64,000 bases of DNA from Lobosporangium transversale (GCF_002105155.1 NW_019028985.1:248001-312000); one strand, 5' to 3'; positions 34,842-47,712 are shown, numbered from the stretch's first letter. The notes: generated by a model not told the origin, from the sequence alone. Numbers and translations are program-made.

Positions 34842-36213
34842 GGAGCGATGTTCACCTCAACTGTATTTTCTACGGCCTTGATACGCCTCTCCCCTCAAGC
34901 ACAGAAACGCGACACATTTAAGATCACAACATGTATTGTTTCTCACTCTTGCTTACATATCCTCTATCAAAGACATCAAGTACGCTCCACTTTTCCTCTT
35001 TCAGATACAGATATTAAATAAGAGATCCATATATTGGTTGTAAAGTAAAGTAAAAAATGAATATCAGCAAGTTGGCTAGAAACGAAGAAATAGAAATAGT
35101 CTGGTTAACATTGCCTACCTTTTTATAATACATTGTATTAACATTCTTCAAAGACATTCTTATTCTCGTCTCTCTGTTGATAATTGTGGGCCAGGGACAA
35201 AGTGAGGCAGCGACGGCATTACGCGCACCTGCTCGATTATAGATGTCTTCCTTGCAATTCCATTCAGTCGGTAATTCGCTCTCGCTCGTCCACTCTCGGT
35301 GCTTCTCTCTCTTACTAGACTTTCATTTGCTTTTTTCTTTCTTCTCAGCAATTCCCTTTCTTGTCTTACTTTCGTTTGTTCTCCCTCGGCGTCATACTTC
35401 CTTATTTTACTTTTAACTATTCACTTATTACCCATCTCTTTCTTTAACTCCTTCATTCAACGTAATGACATCTAATATATCTCCAATGCTTCTATAAAGA
35501 GGGGAGTAAGATTTTAAAAATGGAAGGAGTGGAGTGTCTCTCCTCATAGGAGCCACGTTTAGATGATGGGCGTGCCAGACATCTTCAATAGAGGATGCCT
35601 AGACAAGTGTTCTTCATCAATGAAGCCTTTTCCTGAACCATCGTTTTAGACTTCATTGACGACCAACTAGCTTTATAACTATTCTTTGTACTCACTCGCT
35701 GACGATGGATAAGTGGTGGATGGCTACAACTTACTTGGCGTTAGAGAGACTTTAAACGATAATAAAAAGAATCTCTCTAACAGGACCATTTGAACCTCAA
35801 TCATCCATTTGAATTGGTTGACCATCAGGAGCTGGGGCAGAGTCGACTAAAATATACTTAATAAACGCTTCATCTCTGGGTCAAAGAAACCATCAGCATT
35901 GACAAGTAATGTTTCAAGGCTTCAGCTTCTGGCCCGTACTTACAGTCATTTCCCTACACAGATTAAAAGAAAAGATTAAAAAGAACCTTTCAAAGGTCAA
36001 GCACAGTTCTCAGGAGGCTAATTATTGAATATGCATTGTTCACACACATTGCACGTGTTCTTGACGTTGTTTCGAAGCAAGTTCGTTACGCCCAAAAAAG
36101 CATGGAAACTTCCCTTCGTCTGTTACATCATTCTTTCATTTCCATTCAGCTTTCTCATTCTTTTACTTTCTCTCAAAATTCAAAGATTTCTTTTCTCAAC
36201 TCTCAAATCAGTC
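34842..36213. other. Divergent intergenic region, LRR protein (-) / aldo-keto reductase (+)
   Basis: Nothing convincing is coded here. The final 200 bp before 36214 are T/C-rich and contain upstream ATGs (36025, 36036). One of these is in frame with the reductase but would add a hydrophobic, non-conserved extension. Confidence 0.45.
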
Positions 36214-37701
36214 ATGAAACGGGTCGAACTTGAGAATTTACAATCATTTTGTCAGTTGAGTAACGCGCGTCAGATTCCACGTCTAGGTTTGGGTGTTTAC
36301 CAGGCTGCACCAGGCAAGGAAACCGAGAATGCTGTTCTCTGGGCACTTCAGGCAAGCTCTCTTCTTTTTCTTCCCTTTTCTTTTTCTATAAACTTTTCTA
36401 TGCAGTTATCTCTCGTCTTTTCTTATTCTAAATGACATACTTTTTACTTCTTTTTTTTTACACTTTTATTTTTTGGATATATCAAGGCGGGGTACCGCCA
36501 TATTGACACTGCGACCATATATGATAACGAGGCTAGTGTTGGTAATGCCATTCGCAAGAGGTAACATGCTTTTTATCTAGTATCTAGCCCTTTTTTTTTT
36601 TTTTTTTTTTTTTCACTTTAATTTGTCCATTTTAATTTGTTAAAAATGATTCTCGTCGCGTTCCCCATATTTTTTTTCTATTGGTATCAATTAGCGGTAT
36701 TCCTCGTGAACAAATCTTTGTAACGACCAAACTGACAGAAGATGATCAGGGATATGAATCTGCTATTGCAGCCTTGGAATTGTCATTGGAAAAAATGGGT
36801 CTGGACTATGTTGGTAATGAACTACTGAATTAACATTTAAATAAGGTTCATTTTTTCTCACGAAATTTTCATAATCAATCCTAAATGAACATATTCTTAC
36901 TTTTTGCCCAGATCTTTACCTGATCCATTCACCATTATGTGGGTCTGAATTGCGGACTAAGTCTTGGAAGGCCTTAGAGACATTAGTCGAGCAGGGCAAG
37001 GCCAAGAGCATCGGTAAAAAAAAAAAATCGTTATCTTATTCTCCGTTCGTTGTGTCGTACGACGCAAAACATCTATTCCTTTTGTGATGTGATGACGTTT
37101 CTGTTACTCACATGAATTGTGTCTATTTTGCCCACCCAATTTTTTTATTTTGTCATTAATCAGGTGTATCGAATTATGGCGTACATCATCTCAAAGAACT
37201 CCTCGGTTCCAATCCAACAATTCGTCCAGTGGTCAACCAGATTGAAGTTCACCCTTGGCTCATTCGCCAAGACATTATTTCTTTTTGCGAGTCACAGGAT
37301 ATTGCGGTTGAGGCTTATAGTCCATTGTGTCAGGCCGTAAAACTTCAAGACCCCACTCTCGCCAAGTTAGCCACTAAATACTCTAAATCACCCGCACAAA
37401 TTTTGATCCGATGGAGTCTGCAAAAGGGCTTCATTGTCATCCCCAAGAGTGCTAAAAAGGAAAGAATCGAACAGAATGCAGATGTGTTCGATTTTGATAT
37501 CGCAGATGGAGATATGGCGGTTCTGGACTCGATGAATGAGAATTTCGTGACTGGTAAGCATTAACACATCTTTCTCATTTGCAAGTAGCTTGTTACTAAA
37601 GAAGAAAAAAGTTGCCTTCTGAAACTAATTTATGTATTTCTTTTTGAATACTGTGCGCCGCGTGGATTATTACAGAATGGGATCCTACAGTTGCACCATA
37701 A
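36214..37701 (+). CDS. Aldo-keto reductase, 282 aa, six exons
   Basis: Exons 36214-36351, 36487-36560, 36695-36813, 36912-37013, 37164-37553 and 37676-37701 sum to 282 residues. The catalytic tetrad is visible: Asp in AGYRHIDTA, Tyr in [10 protein letters not shown], Lys in IFVTTKL and His in [14 protein letters not shown]-binding features follow: [23 protein letters not shown] and the [13 protein letters not shown] loop. This is a cytosolic NAD(P)H-dependent carbonyl reductase of the AKR3/AKR5 type. The substrate cannot be told. The start at 36214 is chosen because earlier in-frame ATGs add an unrelated hydrophobic stretch. The first intron uses a GC donor (CAG|GCAAGC at 36352). The last exon is only 26 nt. 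Confidence 0.93.
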
Positions 37702-38011
37702 TCATCCCATCAGAGCGACTAAAAAACAAGTAATTTAATCCACCTCGCCCTATCCAAACTCCATGACTTTCAGATCTTTTCTTTTCCTTTTTGTTTGATG
37801 TTTCTTCCTGTCATATGATCTCTCCAGAGTTACCCGCCGAAAGATCGAATTTATAATAAAGCAAAACAAAAAGAGAAATTGTTTCCAATAGTTTCCATGA
37901 GAAAATAAAAATACGGCGATACACCCGAATCTTTTTTTTTTTTTTTTTTTTGTTCCTTTAATGTATGAAAGTCCATGGATGATCCGTTTCGAGATTTATT
38001 TAACGATAAAT
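37702..38011. other. Convergent 3' spacer between aldo-keto reductase and eL33
   Basis: About 310 bp between two convergent stop codons. It contains a T run (about 37931-37950) and AATAAA-like words for both strands. No gene seen. Confidence 0.5.
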
Positions 38012-38530
38012 TTAAACTCTAAGAAAACATATTGGAAGATAAAATAGTACAGTGAAAAGTTAGTAACTATCACAATTATATAACTCCATCAAGTAATTCC
38101 AGAACAGAAAGAATATCATACCTGGAGGGGTACATCATCTGAAAGCAAAAAAAAAAAAAAAAGAAAAAAAAATTGTTAATATCCTTCAATTAGTTTTCCT
38201 TTTTTTTGGTAATCACAAATACAATAAAAGATCTGATGAGAACGTACAACGCGGACGGAGGCACCGAACGACTTTGCGGGCAAATTGTGGCGGAAGCGGG
38301 CCTTGACAACACCGGAACCACCGTGGGCACGGGTGACACGTCCCCAGATGCAGCGGATCTTGGAGCCGTTGACCTCACGCTTGGCACGGTAGACGAAGGC
38401 AACACGCTTGCCAAGGTAGAAATCGGTATCGGCAGCGGTCTTCACACCCTCGATCTGGATGAGCGAGATGTCTGGGCGCTGGTTGCGCTTAGCACGCTTG
38501 AAACCAAGAACACGACCTTTGGCGTAAAGA
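38012..38530 (-). CDS. RPL33: Ribosomal protein eL33 (L35A/Rpl33); first coding exon unresolved
   Basis: The main exon 38530-38248 encodes [17 protein letters not shown], then [40 protein letters not shown] and [23 protein letters not shown], which is eL33 of the 60S subunit. Two tiny exons finish it: 38138-38122 (17 nt, MMYPS plus two bases) and 38018-38012 (7 nt, completing R-V-stop), each with a clean GT donor and AG acceptor and a TTACTAAC branch site before the last. The main exon begins in phase 2 after ATTTTAG, so a short first exon of a few codons must lie upstream. Candidate ATGs at 38640 and 38791 do not give a clean phase-2 GT donor. Codon use is biased as expected for a highly expressed gene. 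Confidence 0.88.
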
Positions 38531-39603
38531 CTAAAATAAATTTGAGTGATGATAAATCGCCGTTTTCGGTTAGATGATAGAAGAAAAGCTGTATGGTGTG
38601 TATGTGTAAGCGTACTCTTTTTTTTTGTAGTTCCATCCATTCTTTCCTGCTGTGCCTTTCTTCTCAAAGTCAGATGTGTTTTCTTTCCTGATTGCTGATT
38701 CAGTCTTGATCCCTTCAAAAATTCGCCATCACTCACGCTTTGAAGTTTTAAATCTGGATTCAGACCATAGTCGAACATCCAGCTTGCCCATCGATTTAGT
38801 TATAACCGCCTACGTCCTGATAGTGTAGTGTCAAATCTGCTGACCAAATAACAATAAAAAAAAAAAAAAGGGTGCTTTGATTCCTGAGACCCCAATATTG
38901 CAACTCTTCACAAAACGCAAAAAGCTCATTGTTCATTGGCGAGAAGACTTTCTTCAACTGTTGCTTCCTCTTTCCCCCTAATAGGTATAGGCTATGTTCT
39001 TAAAGGATGATGGACATGTGTTGCCTGAGGTTGTTGTTCGCATTGTTGATGATGTACTCTCTTTCTCAACGTAATAGCCTCTTCTTTTTTTTTTTTTTTT
39101 TTTTTTTTTACAATGAATCCTGCTCACTTGTTCATAATTGCATTGTAAAGGTCCTATCCCATAACACTTTTTCTTTTTTTTTGTACGGAATCTCATCAAC
39201 GATCAATAAAAAAAATTCTCTCCTCCATTTTCCTGTCAAGATGTCGAGTAAAAACTGACTCAAAGAATTTTTTGCAGTATATGCTGAATAGGTTGACGGA
39301 TGGATCGATCAATGGGTACCCATAGCATATCCATCCATTTACACTCTCACTGCTGAAGGACATTAGACATTATAAACAGTCACGCACCGAGACATTGTGC
39401 TGAATAGTTGAAGCTGAAGAGGAGGAAATTTACAATCCCAAAGTCACTCAGAATCTTATTGATTAGGAGCTTAAGGGTTTTTATTATTAACTTGAATTTA
39501 TATAATTAATATTTTAAATATTCTAATTTTTAAAAAAGGTATCCATAATTGAAATAATAGGAATATAAAAAGTGCACTATCCATTTAAACCAAGCGCATG
39601 CCA
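38531..39603. other. Upstream region of eL33 and 3' flank of the coiled-coil gene
   Basis: It must contain the eL33 first exon and promoter. The segment 38550-38620 looks like an intron on the minus strand, with donor GTACGC and branch-like CATCTAAC. The rest, 38850-39603, has T and A runs and AT-rich 3' flank sequence, with no supported gene. Confidence 0.45.
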
Positions 39604-42600
39604 TTAAAAGCACAAAAAGCCCTTCTTCTTCTGTCTCTCTGTCTCGAGCTGTTCTTGCAGATGATCTTGTTGCCGAATGGCAGCATCCTTGGCCTGTCTT
39701 TCCGTCTGTACTTGAGCCTCCAACTGTGACTTCAGGGCTTCAAGTCCACGGACTTGATTCTGTGCCTGGTCAAGGCTCTTTCGAATTTCTTCCAAGACCT
39801 GTGCGAGCTCATTGTTTTCTTGCTTGAGTTTTTGCATCTCTGACTCTATGGATTGCCCGCCTTGCTTGTAGTTCTGCACCACAGTTGCCAGCTCCTTCTC
39901 AAGCTCCCGATTCTTAGACTGTGATTTCTTAAGCTCCGCCTCAGACGTCTCTAATTTAGTGGCCAATTCTTTTTGGTTCTCTTGAGCCTTCAACACAGCA
40001 GCTGCAACAGCGGCCTCAGTGGCCGTTTTATTGACCAAAGATTCTGATGACACCGAGTGAGCCATGGTAGACTTCTTTCGAGAAGTCAAGGCGCCATCCT
40101 CTGATGCGGGCGATGAAGACCGTGGGCCGGGAGAAACGTGGTCATTAGACTCAGTTGATGTTGGAATAGGCGGAAGAGCAATTGTGGGCGGAGGTGTATC
40201 TGGAGGATTGCTTAAGAGGTTTGATCGCATCGTCTGGGACCCAATTCTCGACAATGCCGCGCTGGATCGTGGCGTTGCTGTCAAAGTTGGAGATGGGAAT
40301 GCATGCGAAGCCTGGTATTGCTCATCCAAGCCCGGGGTATTAGGCAAAGAACCACGCTTCTCAAGTTCTGCGATCTTTTCTTCTAGGGACTTGATAAGCT
40401 TAATTTGTTGAGCTGCCATTTCCGCTTGATGCTGACGCTCAAGTTCATCCTGATGAGCGGCCATCATCCCAGGGAGAAGATCACTATTGCCCGGGGAGCC
40501 AAATGGAGTGATAGGTGGGGACACAGGAAGCGACCCAGCCCTCCCTTGGTGGTCTTTTAACTCAATCTCTTTTTCGCGAAGAGACTGCTCTTTGAGAAGA
40601 AGCTCTTTTTCCTTCAACTCAAGAGATTGTACTTGCCGTTGAATTTCTTCGTCACGCTTTCGCTCGAAATCTTCACGTTCTTCTCTTTCAAGTCGTTCGA
40701 GTTCATCTCTCTGCTCACGTTCTTCTTGTAGTTGTGCATCATACTCCTCCTTAGCAGCCTTGAGTACACTCTGGGCCTCTGAGTTCTTCTTGTTTGCTGC
40801 TGACAGGTCTTGAAGTAGAGATTGAATCCTCTTCTCGAGCTGAGTGATTTCGCCCTCTAGCTCCTTTTCCTTAGCCCAAGGCTCCATTAAAGTGGCATCA
40901 TTAAGGCCGACCAGATAGGCTCGAAGCTCAGACTCGTAGTTGATATCGTTTTCACCAATCACTGTTGCGTCAGTGCTCTCACGCACATGGGACCCTTTAA
41001 ATGGCTCATGAGTAGAACGTCCCTGAAGCTGTGACAGGAACTTAAGCATCGTGCGCACAGACACAGTACCTGATTCCATAATAGTGCTCGCACGCTTGCT
41101 CGTGGTATCAGTTGGAGTCTCCGAGGACTTTTCTGCGTGCTTCGAAGACTTTTCGCCCCTCAAATCAGCCAGAGATGATTTCTTGACCATGGCGCTACTG
41201 AGATGCAGGTGATGCGCCATATCCAAAGAGAGTTGCTGGCTCCTTCTCTTCGTGTTGGCTTCCAAAATGCCGGCGCGTTGTTGTTCCTCTTTCACACCCT
41301 CAACTTGTCCGTCAAGCTTCTCTTCCAGCTCTCGGATTGCCTGGAGCTGCTCCTGCTGCAGCTGCTGTTGCTCCGCTGACCACTGACTCAACGATTGGTG
41401 CTTGTTGATAGGAAGACTATGTCGCAAAGCCTCGAGCTCCTCTCGAAGGGACTCCAACGCAGCAACAGCCTCATCTCTTGACTTTCTTGCAGCATCAGCC
41501 TCCTCATTGATCGTTGCCAAGGTAGCTTGAAGAGAGCTGACAAGTCGATTGTGAGAATCTTCAAATTCAGTCATGTTCTGGCGCACTTGGATAACTTCTT
41601 GGTCCTTTAGTGCCAAAGCCTCGTTCAGTTCGGCGGTAACTTGATTAATGCGAGCATTCTCAGTTGATTGAGAGTCCGCGACAGAAGCGAGAGCAGCCTG
41701 GAGCTGGTCGATATCAGCTTGAAGCTTCACAATGATTTGCTCTTGCAGTTTATGCTGTTCTAGTTCAGCCTTGAGCTCTTTGATTTCCTCAGAACGCCTG
41801 TTCTTCAAAAGCTTGAAGCCATCAGAAAGCGCCTCATATTCTTGAGCAGCCTATTAAGCCAGTTGGGAGTTAGGTTAGAGTTTATAGAAACTTAGTCACT
41901 TAGTCTTCAAAGCCAAAACCATGTAACTGTCATCTTACCTTGCTCTTAAACTCAAGGGCATTAGCCTCAACAGTCGAGATCTTGGTTTCCAGCTCTTCAA
42001 TGAGGGCAGCCTGCATGTCACGCGTGTCCTCAAGGTCAGTGATCTGAAGACTCAGCTCCTTAACTTTGGCAGGTTCTGAGGCACTCAATTCTCGCTGCTC
42101 ATTGGCGGCATTACGGAATGGTGCGAGTTCCTCTAATTCTTCTCGCAAGTCAAGAATCTCTGCTTGGGCTTCCTCATTCTTTTTTTCCGCTTCTTGAAGC
42201 TGTTCGCGGAGTTTCTTGATCTCCTTATCCAAAGTTTGGATGCGAGCAATACTTTCGTCTCTGCAGTTACACACGTGTACAACAAACAATGTGGTTAATT
42301 GCAATGCATTTTTCTTTTAAATTTTAAGCAGGGAGCAAAAAATAGCATTTTAAAGTCTATTAGCAAATAACAGATATATACCTTGTTCTTTCGAGCGCCC
42401 TCAACTTGGCTTCCATTTCTCCTTGACCTCTACTCAGCTGCCGTTCTGATTTCTCTAACTTTTGTCGGAGCTCGGCGAGTTCGCTTTCGTACGCATTTGA
42501 CATGTCTATCAAAAGAAAGAGTACATTTACAAAGAAATCATGTTAATAAGTAGATTCAAGGGTAATAATATAGTATTATGAAAGTAAAAATAAAAATAAA

Positions 42601-43851
42601 AATAAAAAATAAAAATAACAATGGCAATAACAATAACAGCAACAATAATAATAACAATAATAAGAATAATATAATTTAAATGTAAGGTAAAATAGTACAT
42701 CAGGAGTAAAATTTCCCCCTTCGATTCTGGCAGTTTGATCTATTTTTCCCTTTACCTTTGACATCCCCGAGTTCGGTCTCTCTCCTTTTGAGCACATTAC
42801 GCACCATTTGAATCTCCGTCTTCAAAGACATGATTGTCACTCGTTGGTCCTTGGCATCTGCCTCGGCCTTGGTCTTCGTTTCCTTGGCTCTGATCAACTC
42901 TGTTTGCAACCGTTTAAGATCCTCTTCTAAATCATCTGAGCGAACAAAAGCAGGTTCGGATGCAACAGAGTCGCCGGAAGCAGAGGGACTCTTCATGCTT
43001 GAGCTTAACCGGGCTGGAGAAGAATTCTTTGTGACAAGGGTATGAGTGGGACGTGGGCTTGATTTAGGCATGGTGCTGAAGGACCGCGCGATTGTTGTTT
43101 GGTCTTCTCGAAGAATTTCCTCGAAAAACGAGTCGGGATAATCTTTGTATTCTTCAAGATCGGGTGACAACCGGCCATTGGCTGAAGACGCCCTGGCATG
43201 GCTGATTGTATGGAGATCACTATTATTCTCGTTCTTTCCTTCGGCCAACATGTTGATACGACGGCTGATGTTGGATCCTGGATTGACACGACTCTTTTTT
43301 GGGCCAAACTTTGTTGTTGTGGAGGGTGTAACGTTACCCTCGGTGGAGGGGGATGCAGGAGCCTCAGAGGTAGGCGAGCTAGGTAAGGCAGATTGCTGGA
43401 GCGTTGAGATCGCTGTTACTACAGGCTTTGATGCTTGTATTGTTGATGACTCTGGGGTTATTTGAGATGCTATGGCCGGTTCAAGATTGAGGTTGCTATC
43501 GAAAGAGGGAGAGGAGCTCAGTGATGCGGCCGGAGAGATAGTTGTATTAGAAGGTGAGTCGAGAGACATAACCACATCGAGTGAAGTAGAGGGGGAAAGT
43601 GAAGGAGAAGAAGTGACGACGGCTGCGACGGCGGTCGAATTATGGGAGTCTTCGTCCTGCTTGACAGAGTCTGCCTTCAGGCTTTGCACATTTAGGGAAG
43701 TTAGACTGTCATTTGAGACCTCAGGCACAACAGCGTCTGTTCCAACAGTCTGGTTGGCCAATGCGGGTTCCTGAATAGATTCTGACATAGATGAAATCTG
43801 TAACTGCTGGTCTGATGGATCCAACTCAGGCATGGTGACAGTGGAGGCCAT
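39604..43851 (-). CDS. Long coiled-coil protein ending in GFLCF, 1262 aa, four exons
   Basis: Exons on the minus strand: 43851-42756, 42505-42382, 42260-41939 and 41850-39604, summing to 1262 residues. The first 260 residues are Ser/Thr/Pro-rich and disordered. From about residue 275 to 870 heptad-like Leu/Glu/Lys/Gln sequence dominates (for example KEIKKLREQLQEAEKKNEEA), broken by a few linkers. A second disordered stretch contains PTPSxx/TPPPT-like Pro/Ser segments, then a final coiled coil leads to the basic C-terminus KKKGFLCF. I do not recognise the family. The form suggests a structural or tethering protein of the cytoskeleton, septum or membranes. The C-terminal Cys after a basic stretch could be a lipidation or membrane-contact site, but it is not a standard CaaX box. 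Confidence 0.8.
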
Positions 43852-45613
43852 TCGTATCTTGAAGATATCGGTATTTCACACTCTTTTGTCTTCTTTTATA
43901 TTAACAAACAACTAGATAGGGGTGAAGGAAGGGTATTCAGGGGTAAAGAACAAAAAAGTTCATGTAGAAATGTGAACGGTGTGTTCGTCTATTCTCTTTG
44001 CTCTTTAGTCACGTTAACAATGTTAACTGAAAAGGGGGGCCACAGTTTGAAAGCTGGTGAGATGAGGAGAAAAGAATGAAGAATGAGCAGTGATGAGGAG
44101 AGGGTGAGGGAGGAAGAAAGGATGACAGAAATAGGCAGGGAAAAATAATAAGGATGAGGGTAAGTGAGGGTGCTTGTGAGGAGTATAAGGAAAAGCGGAA
44201 GAAGGGATGGAGGAAGGGAGGAAGGAGGATGGAAGAAGGAGAAGAGGAAGAGAAGTTGGTTAGGGCCGAGTAGTTCATTTTTTTTTTTTTTTTTTTGCTG
44301 AACACACAATGCAGTTCTTTGCTTGGGTCGAGCTTATTTGTCCCGCAATGGTTGTTGAGCATGGATGGGATGGAGAATATAATTTATAACCTTTGTCTTC
44401 AGACTAATCTTCAGTATCTCGCAGAGATACCATGGCCATGCTTGGCCCCCATTTAGACCAATTTTACTATTTTCAACGGCAGAGTCTGTGGAGGGCTATT
44501 GCACTCTATGTAACCTATTTATTGTTGTTTGTAAACATCAATTCAGTTGTAACACCTTGGTCCGGTTTGCTTGCATAACAAACAATCGTATCAATAGAAT
44601 GGTGGACCATTTATCCAAATAAAAAAAAAATGAGAGCCTAATTGACAAGGTTTGTCCTGAAAAAAAAAAAAAAAAAAAAAAAAACATTCTTCCCGTTCAA
44701 ATTGAATTGAATCAACGTGTGCTCTCTGGGGCTCTGCTCCCTGTATCAAAAAAAAAAAAAAAAAAAAAAGAAAAAGAAAAGTGTTTTTGCTCTCGCTCTC
44801 GAGAGTAATTTGAACTAATGCATCACTCTGTTTATATCAAGGTAGCAGCCACGTCCAAGGCTCATAGCCTTGATAGGGTCAGCTGTAACACCTCATTAGA
44901 CACAAATCTCTAAAGAAAAAAAAGATAAATGAACGTCCTAACAGTCAACTATTTGTGGTGCAGTGATGCATCGATTGATATGGAACTTGAAGATCGTAAT
45001 GAAGAGTCAGTAGTACAAGGAATTCAATGTCGAGAAAAAAAAAAGGTTATAAGAGCCAGCATGATTTTAAAAGAAAAAATACGACATCATCAACATAAGC
45101 ATTAACATCTTTTAGAGAGAGAAAACAACCCCATGATAAGTATATAGAGCTAGTTACTTTGACAGCTAGCGCGTCCTCATTTTTCTTACACGGAGGGGCT
45201 GCCAGGTTCTACAAATCAGCGCGTCTTACAGGATGTCGATTTACGGGGATTTAAAAATATGGAGTTTCTTCACTACCCCTTTCTATTTCCATTTGATCCA
45301 ACCAAGCATCTTTAAAAATGGAAATGCCTTTTACGGAGTGCAAACGAATCTGATGCATTGAACTAGAGTGCATAACTAGGCTGCTACGACAACTTTGAAT
45401 GGTCGTTTATTGGGTCCGTGAGAATGGCATCGATATTGCTTTTACTCTGCATCAAACACAAATAAATACCCCAATAACAACACCATAACCATTTTTATAT
45501 TAAGGTTTGTTAATGAATAGTTTCACCTCGATGGATCATCGAGATATTTGGTTTATTTCATTTTTTATTTTTTTTTTCCTTTTTTCTTTATATCCTTTCA
45601 TACATTTTTACAT
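43852..45613. other. Intergenic region upstream of the coiled-coil gene
   Basis: Bases 43990-44300 are pyrimidine-rich on the minus strand, the probable leader/promoter of the coiled-coil gene. A runs sit near 44662-44685 and 44750-44769. The rest, up to the RhoGDI stop at 45614, shows no supported gene. Confidence 0.5.
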
Positions 45614-46881
45614 TTACCAATCCTTCTTGATGTCGAAGGACTAGGTCGAGACAATGATACAAATAGTAATAGTAATAAAAATAATATTAGAAGTGCCGGT
45701 CTTTCTGTGTTAAATTCAAACCACGATTCTTTTTTTGTTCCATCACCCTGCAGTTTTAACAACTTACCCAGCTCCACTCCTTATGAACGGTACCGTCATC
45801 ATCAACGAACTTTGACTTGACTTCATAGTGTCCGCGAGCAAGCATACCGCTTGGAGCTTCCTCAATAGCAAACTAAGTGTTACGTTCAAAAAAAAAAAAA
45901 AAAAAAAAAAAGTATTAGCGCATGAAGGAAAAACATCTAGTCAGAAGTGTTTTCTCAAAACTATACTTGCCTTCTTTTCAATGATGTCGGGTTTGGCGGC
46001 ATAGCTTCCAATCATTTCTTCAGATTTGTCGACTAGTATATGAGTTGACAAAAAGTAGGTGTTAGATGAATTTAAAAGGACGCACACGAATGAACCTGTC
46101 GCAGAAAATCCCCATGTACATTGTGTTTTGATGCTTACCTTTAACGCCGTGACGCTTGACGACCTGCATGTATTTGAGGCCAGAGACAAGGGAATGCTGA
46201 ACCCTAATATCATAATACACAACAGGATAAATATAATATTTCTTAGTCAATATAAAAATACTGAACGAAAAAATAAAGTAGAGTATTAGAACTACTTACT
46301 TGAAGAGGACCTTGGTACGGTACTCAACACCTTCCTTAATTGTGAAGGATTGATTCTTGAGTTCATCCACTATATCCCATTGTCAATTCGTTAATAACGT
46401 TATCAGGATAATAAGTACATATTTACATCAAAGCTTTTGTTAATAACCACAAAGACGGCTTCTCTAGAGGAAAAAAAAAAAAAAAAAAAAAAAGACCTAC
46501 CAGATTTTGTGAGATCCAGAATCACATCAGGACGTCCTGCAACCTCAAGTGCAAGCTGGAGAACCACCACGTTATGAGGATCATCGCCAGCGGCAGCTAT
46601 TATTAGTTTAATAGGAATTTTAACGAACATTGTAAGTGCTGAGAAGAGAAAGAAACGCGATCGGTTGTGACGTGCACAAGTTTTCTCAAAGGAGAGAGAT
46701 AGTATTAAGAACGCTTACCAGCGTTGGTAACGCCAAGGGACTCCTTCCAACGGCGTAAGGCTTCATCATCAGCATCAAGCTTCTGGTATTCGTTCATGCT
46801 CTTCTTCTGTCCAGGCTTGTAGCCGTTGGTGATGGAGGGACCGAAATCATCCTCATCTTGCTGGGGCTGTTGTTGAGACAT
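45614..46881 (-). CDS. RDI1: Rho GDP-dissociation inhibitor (RhoGDI/Rdi1), 195 aa, seven exons
   Basis: Minus-strand exons 46881-46719, 46596-46501, 46369-46300, 46203-46139, 46032-45971, 45872-45768 and 45640-45614 sum to 195 residues, the normal length. Family signatures are [14 protein letters not shown] (regulatory arm), [92 protein letters not shown] and the terminal SFDIKKDW. RhoGDI extracts prenylated Rho/Cdc42/Rac proteins from membranes and keeps them GDP-bound in the cytosol. The fifth intron uses a GC donor (AAG|GCAAGT at 45970). The last exon is 27 nt. It is divergent from the Rab4 gene. Confidence 0.95.
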
Positions 46882-47712
46882 GGCTGAGTTTGTTGAAAGA
46901 TGAAAAGACAAAGATGAACAGGGGAGAGGGAAGGAAAGAGCACTTTTGGGCTGTGAAAGAAGAGGGTTAAGAAATAGAAGAGAAAAGAAAGAAAAAAAAG
47001 AGATGGTGAACAAAAAGAAAAAAAGAGAAAAAGTTGGGCAAAAAAGAAGGCAAAAAAGCGTTCCGTGGACCAACCAGAGCCGAGTGACCTTTGCCAGGCG
47101 AGGCAGACACGTCCATTTTCCGTTTGTCCCGCCACACAAGATGGGGTATTGTCCCATTTGACATATGCAAGTACGCAAGGGGGGAGGAAGAGAAATACAT
47201 TCACATCTGAACTCACACACCGCATTGCATCGCAAGTCCTACTGATTTGAAGTATTATAGGACAAAATGAATAATTTGCAGCTATTGATGCAAAAAAAAA
47301 AAAAAAAAAAAACAATGTTCAATTACATTTTCTTTGTGTGTATGTATGTGAATGTTCCTATGAATTTACATCCGTTCAATGTCATGTTACCGTGACCCGA
47401 TGCATCAAAGCATAATGTCGAGACAAACAATCAGGTTCGTCAGTCAGCCAGACTGACAGAGAAGCGCGTGTTTTGGTCAGTTTGTTTTTAATGGATAATA
47501 GCCCGCCTATGTGATCATGTAACATCTCTGTAGTCTGTGCTCTGTTGGCCAGTTGTGATCTCTTTGTCACTCCACCTTTTCTCTCTTCAATTAAAGAATT
47601 GCTCCTTCCTCCATCCCCCGGCACACTTCTTTTCCATCGACCTCATCTCATCCGCTCCATCTATCTTCTACCCGACATATTTGTACCATTATACCCACAT
47701 TATTCATCAGAC
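46882..47712. promoter_or_regulatory. Divergent promoter region, RhoGDI (-) / Rab4 (+)
   Basis: About 830 bp. Bases 46890-47060 are pyrimidine-rich on the minus strand and 47560-47700 pyrimidine-rich on the plus strand, matching leaders of both genes. An A run lies at about 47291-47310. No specific element identified. Confidence 0.4.

Noticed and set aside
36025-36213. Upstream in-frame extension of the aldo-keto reductase
   Set aside because: Would add a hydrophobic, T/C-tract-derived segment not found in the family; the ATG at 36214 gives the normal N-terminus.
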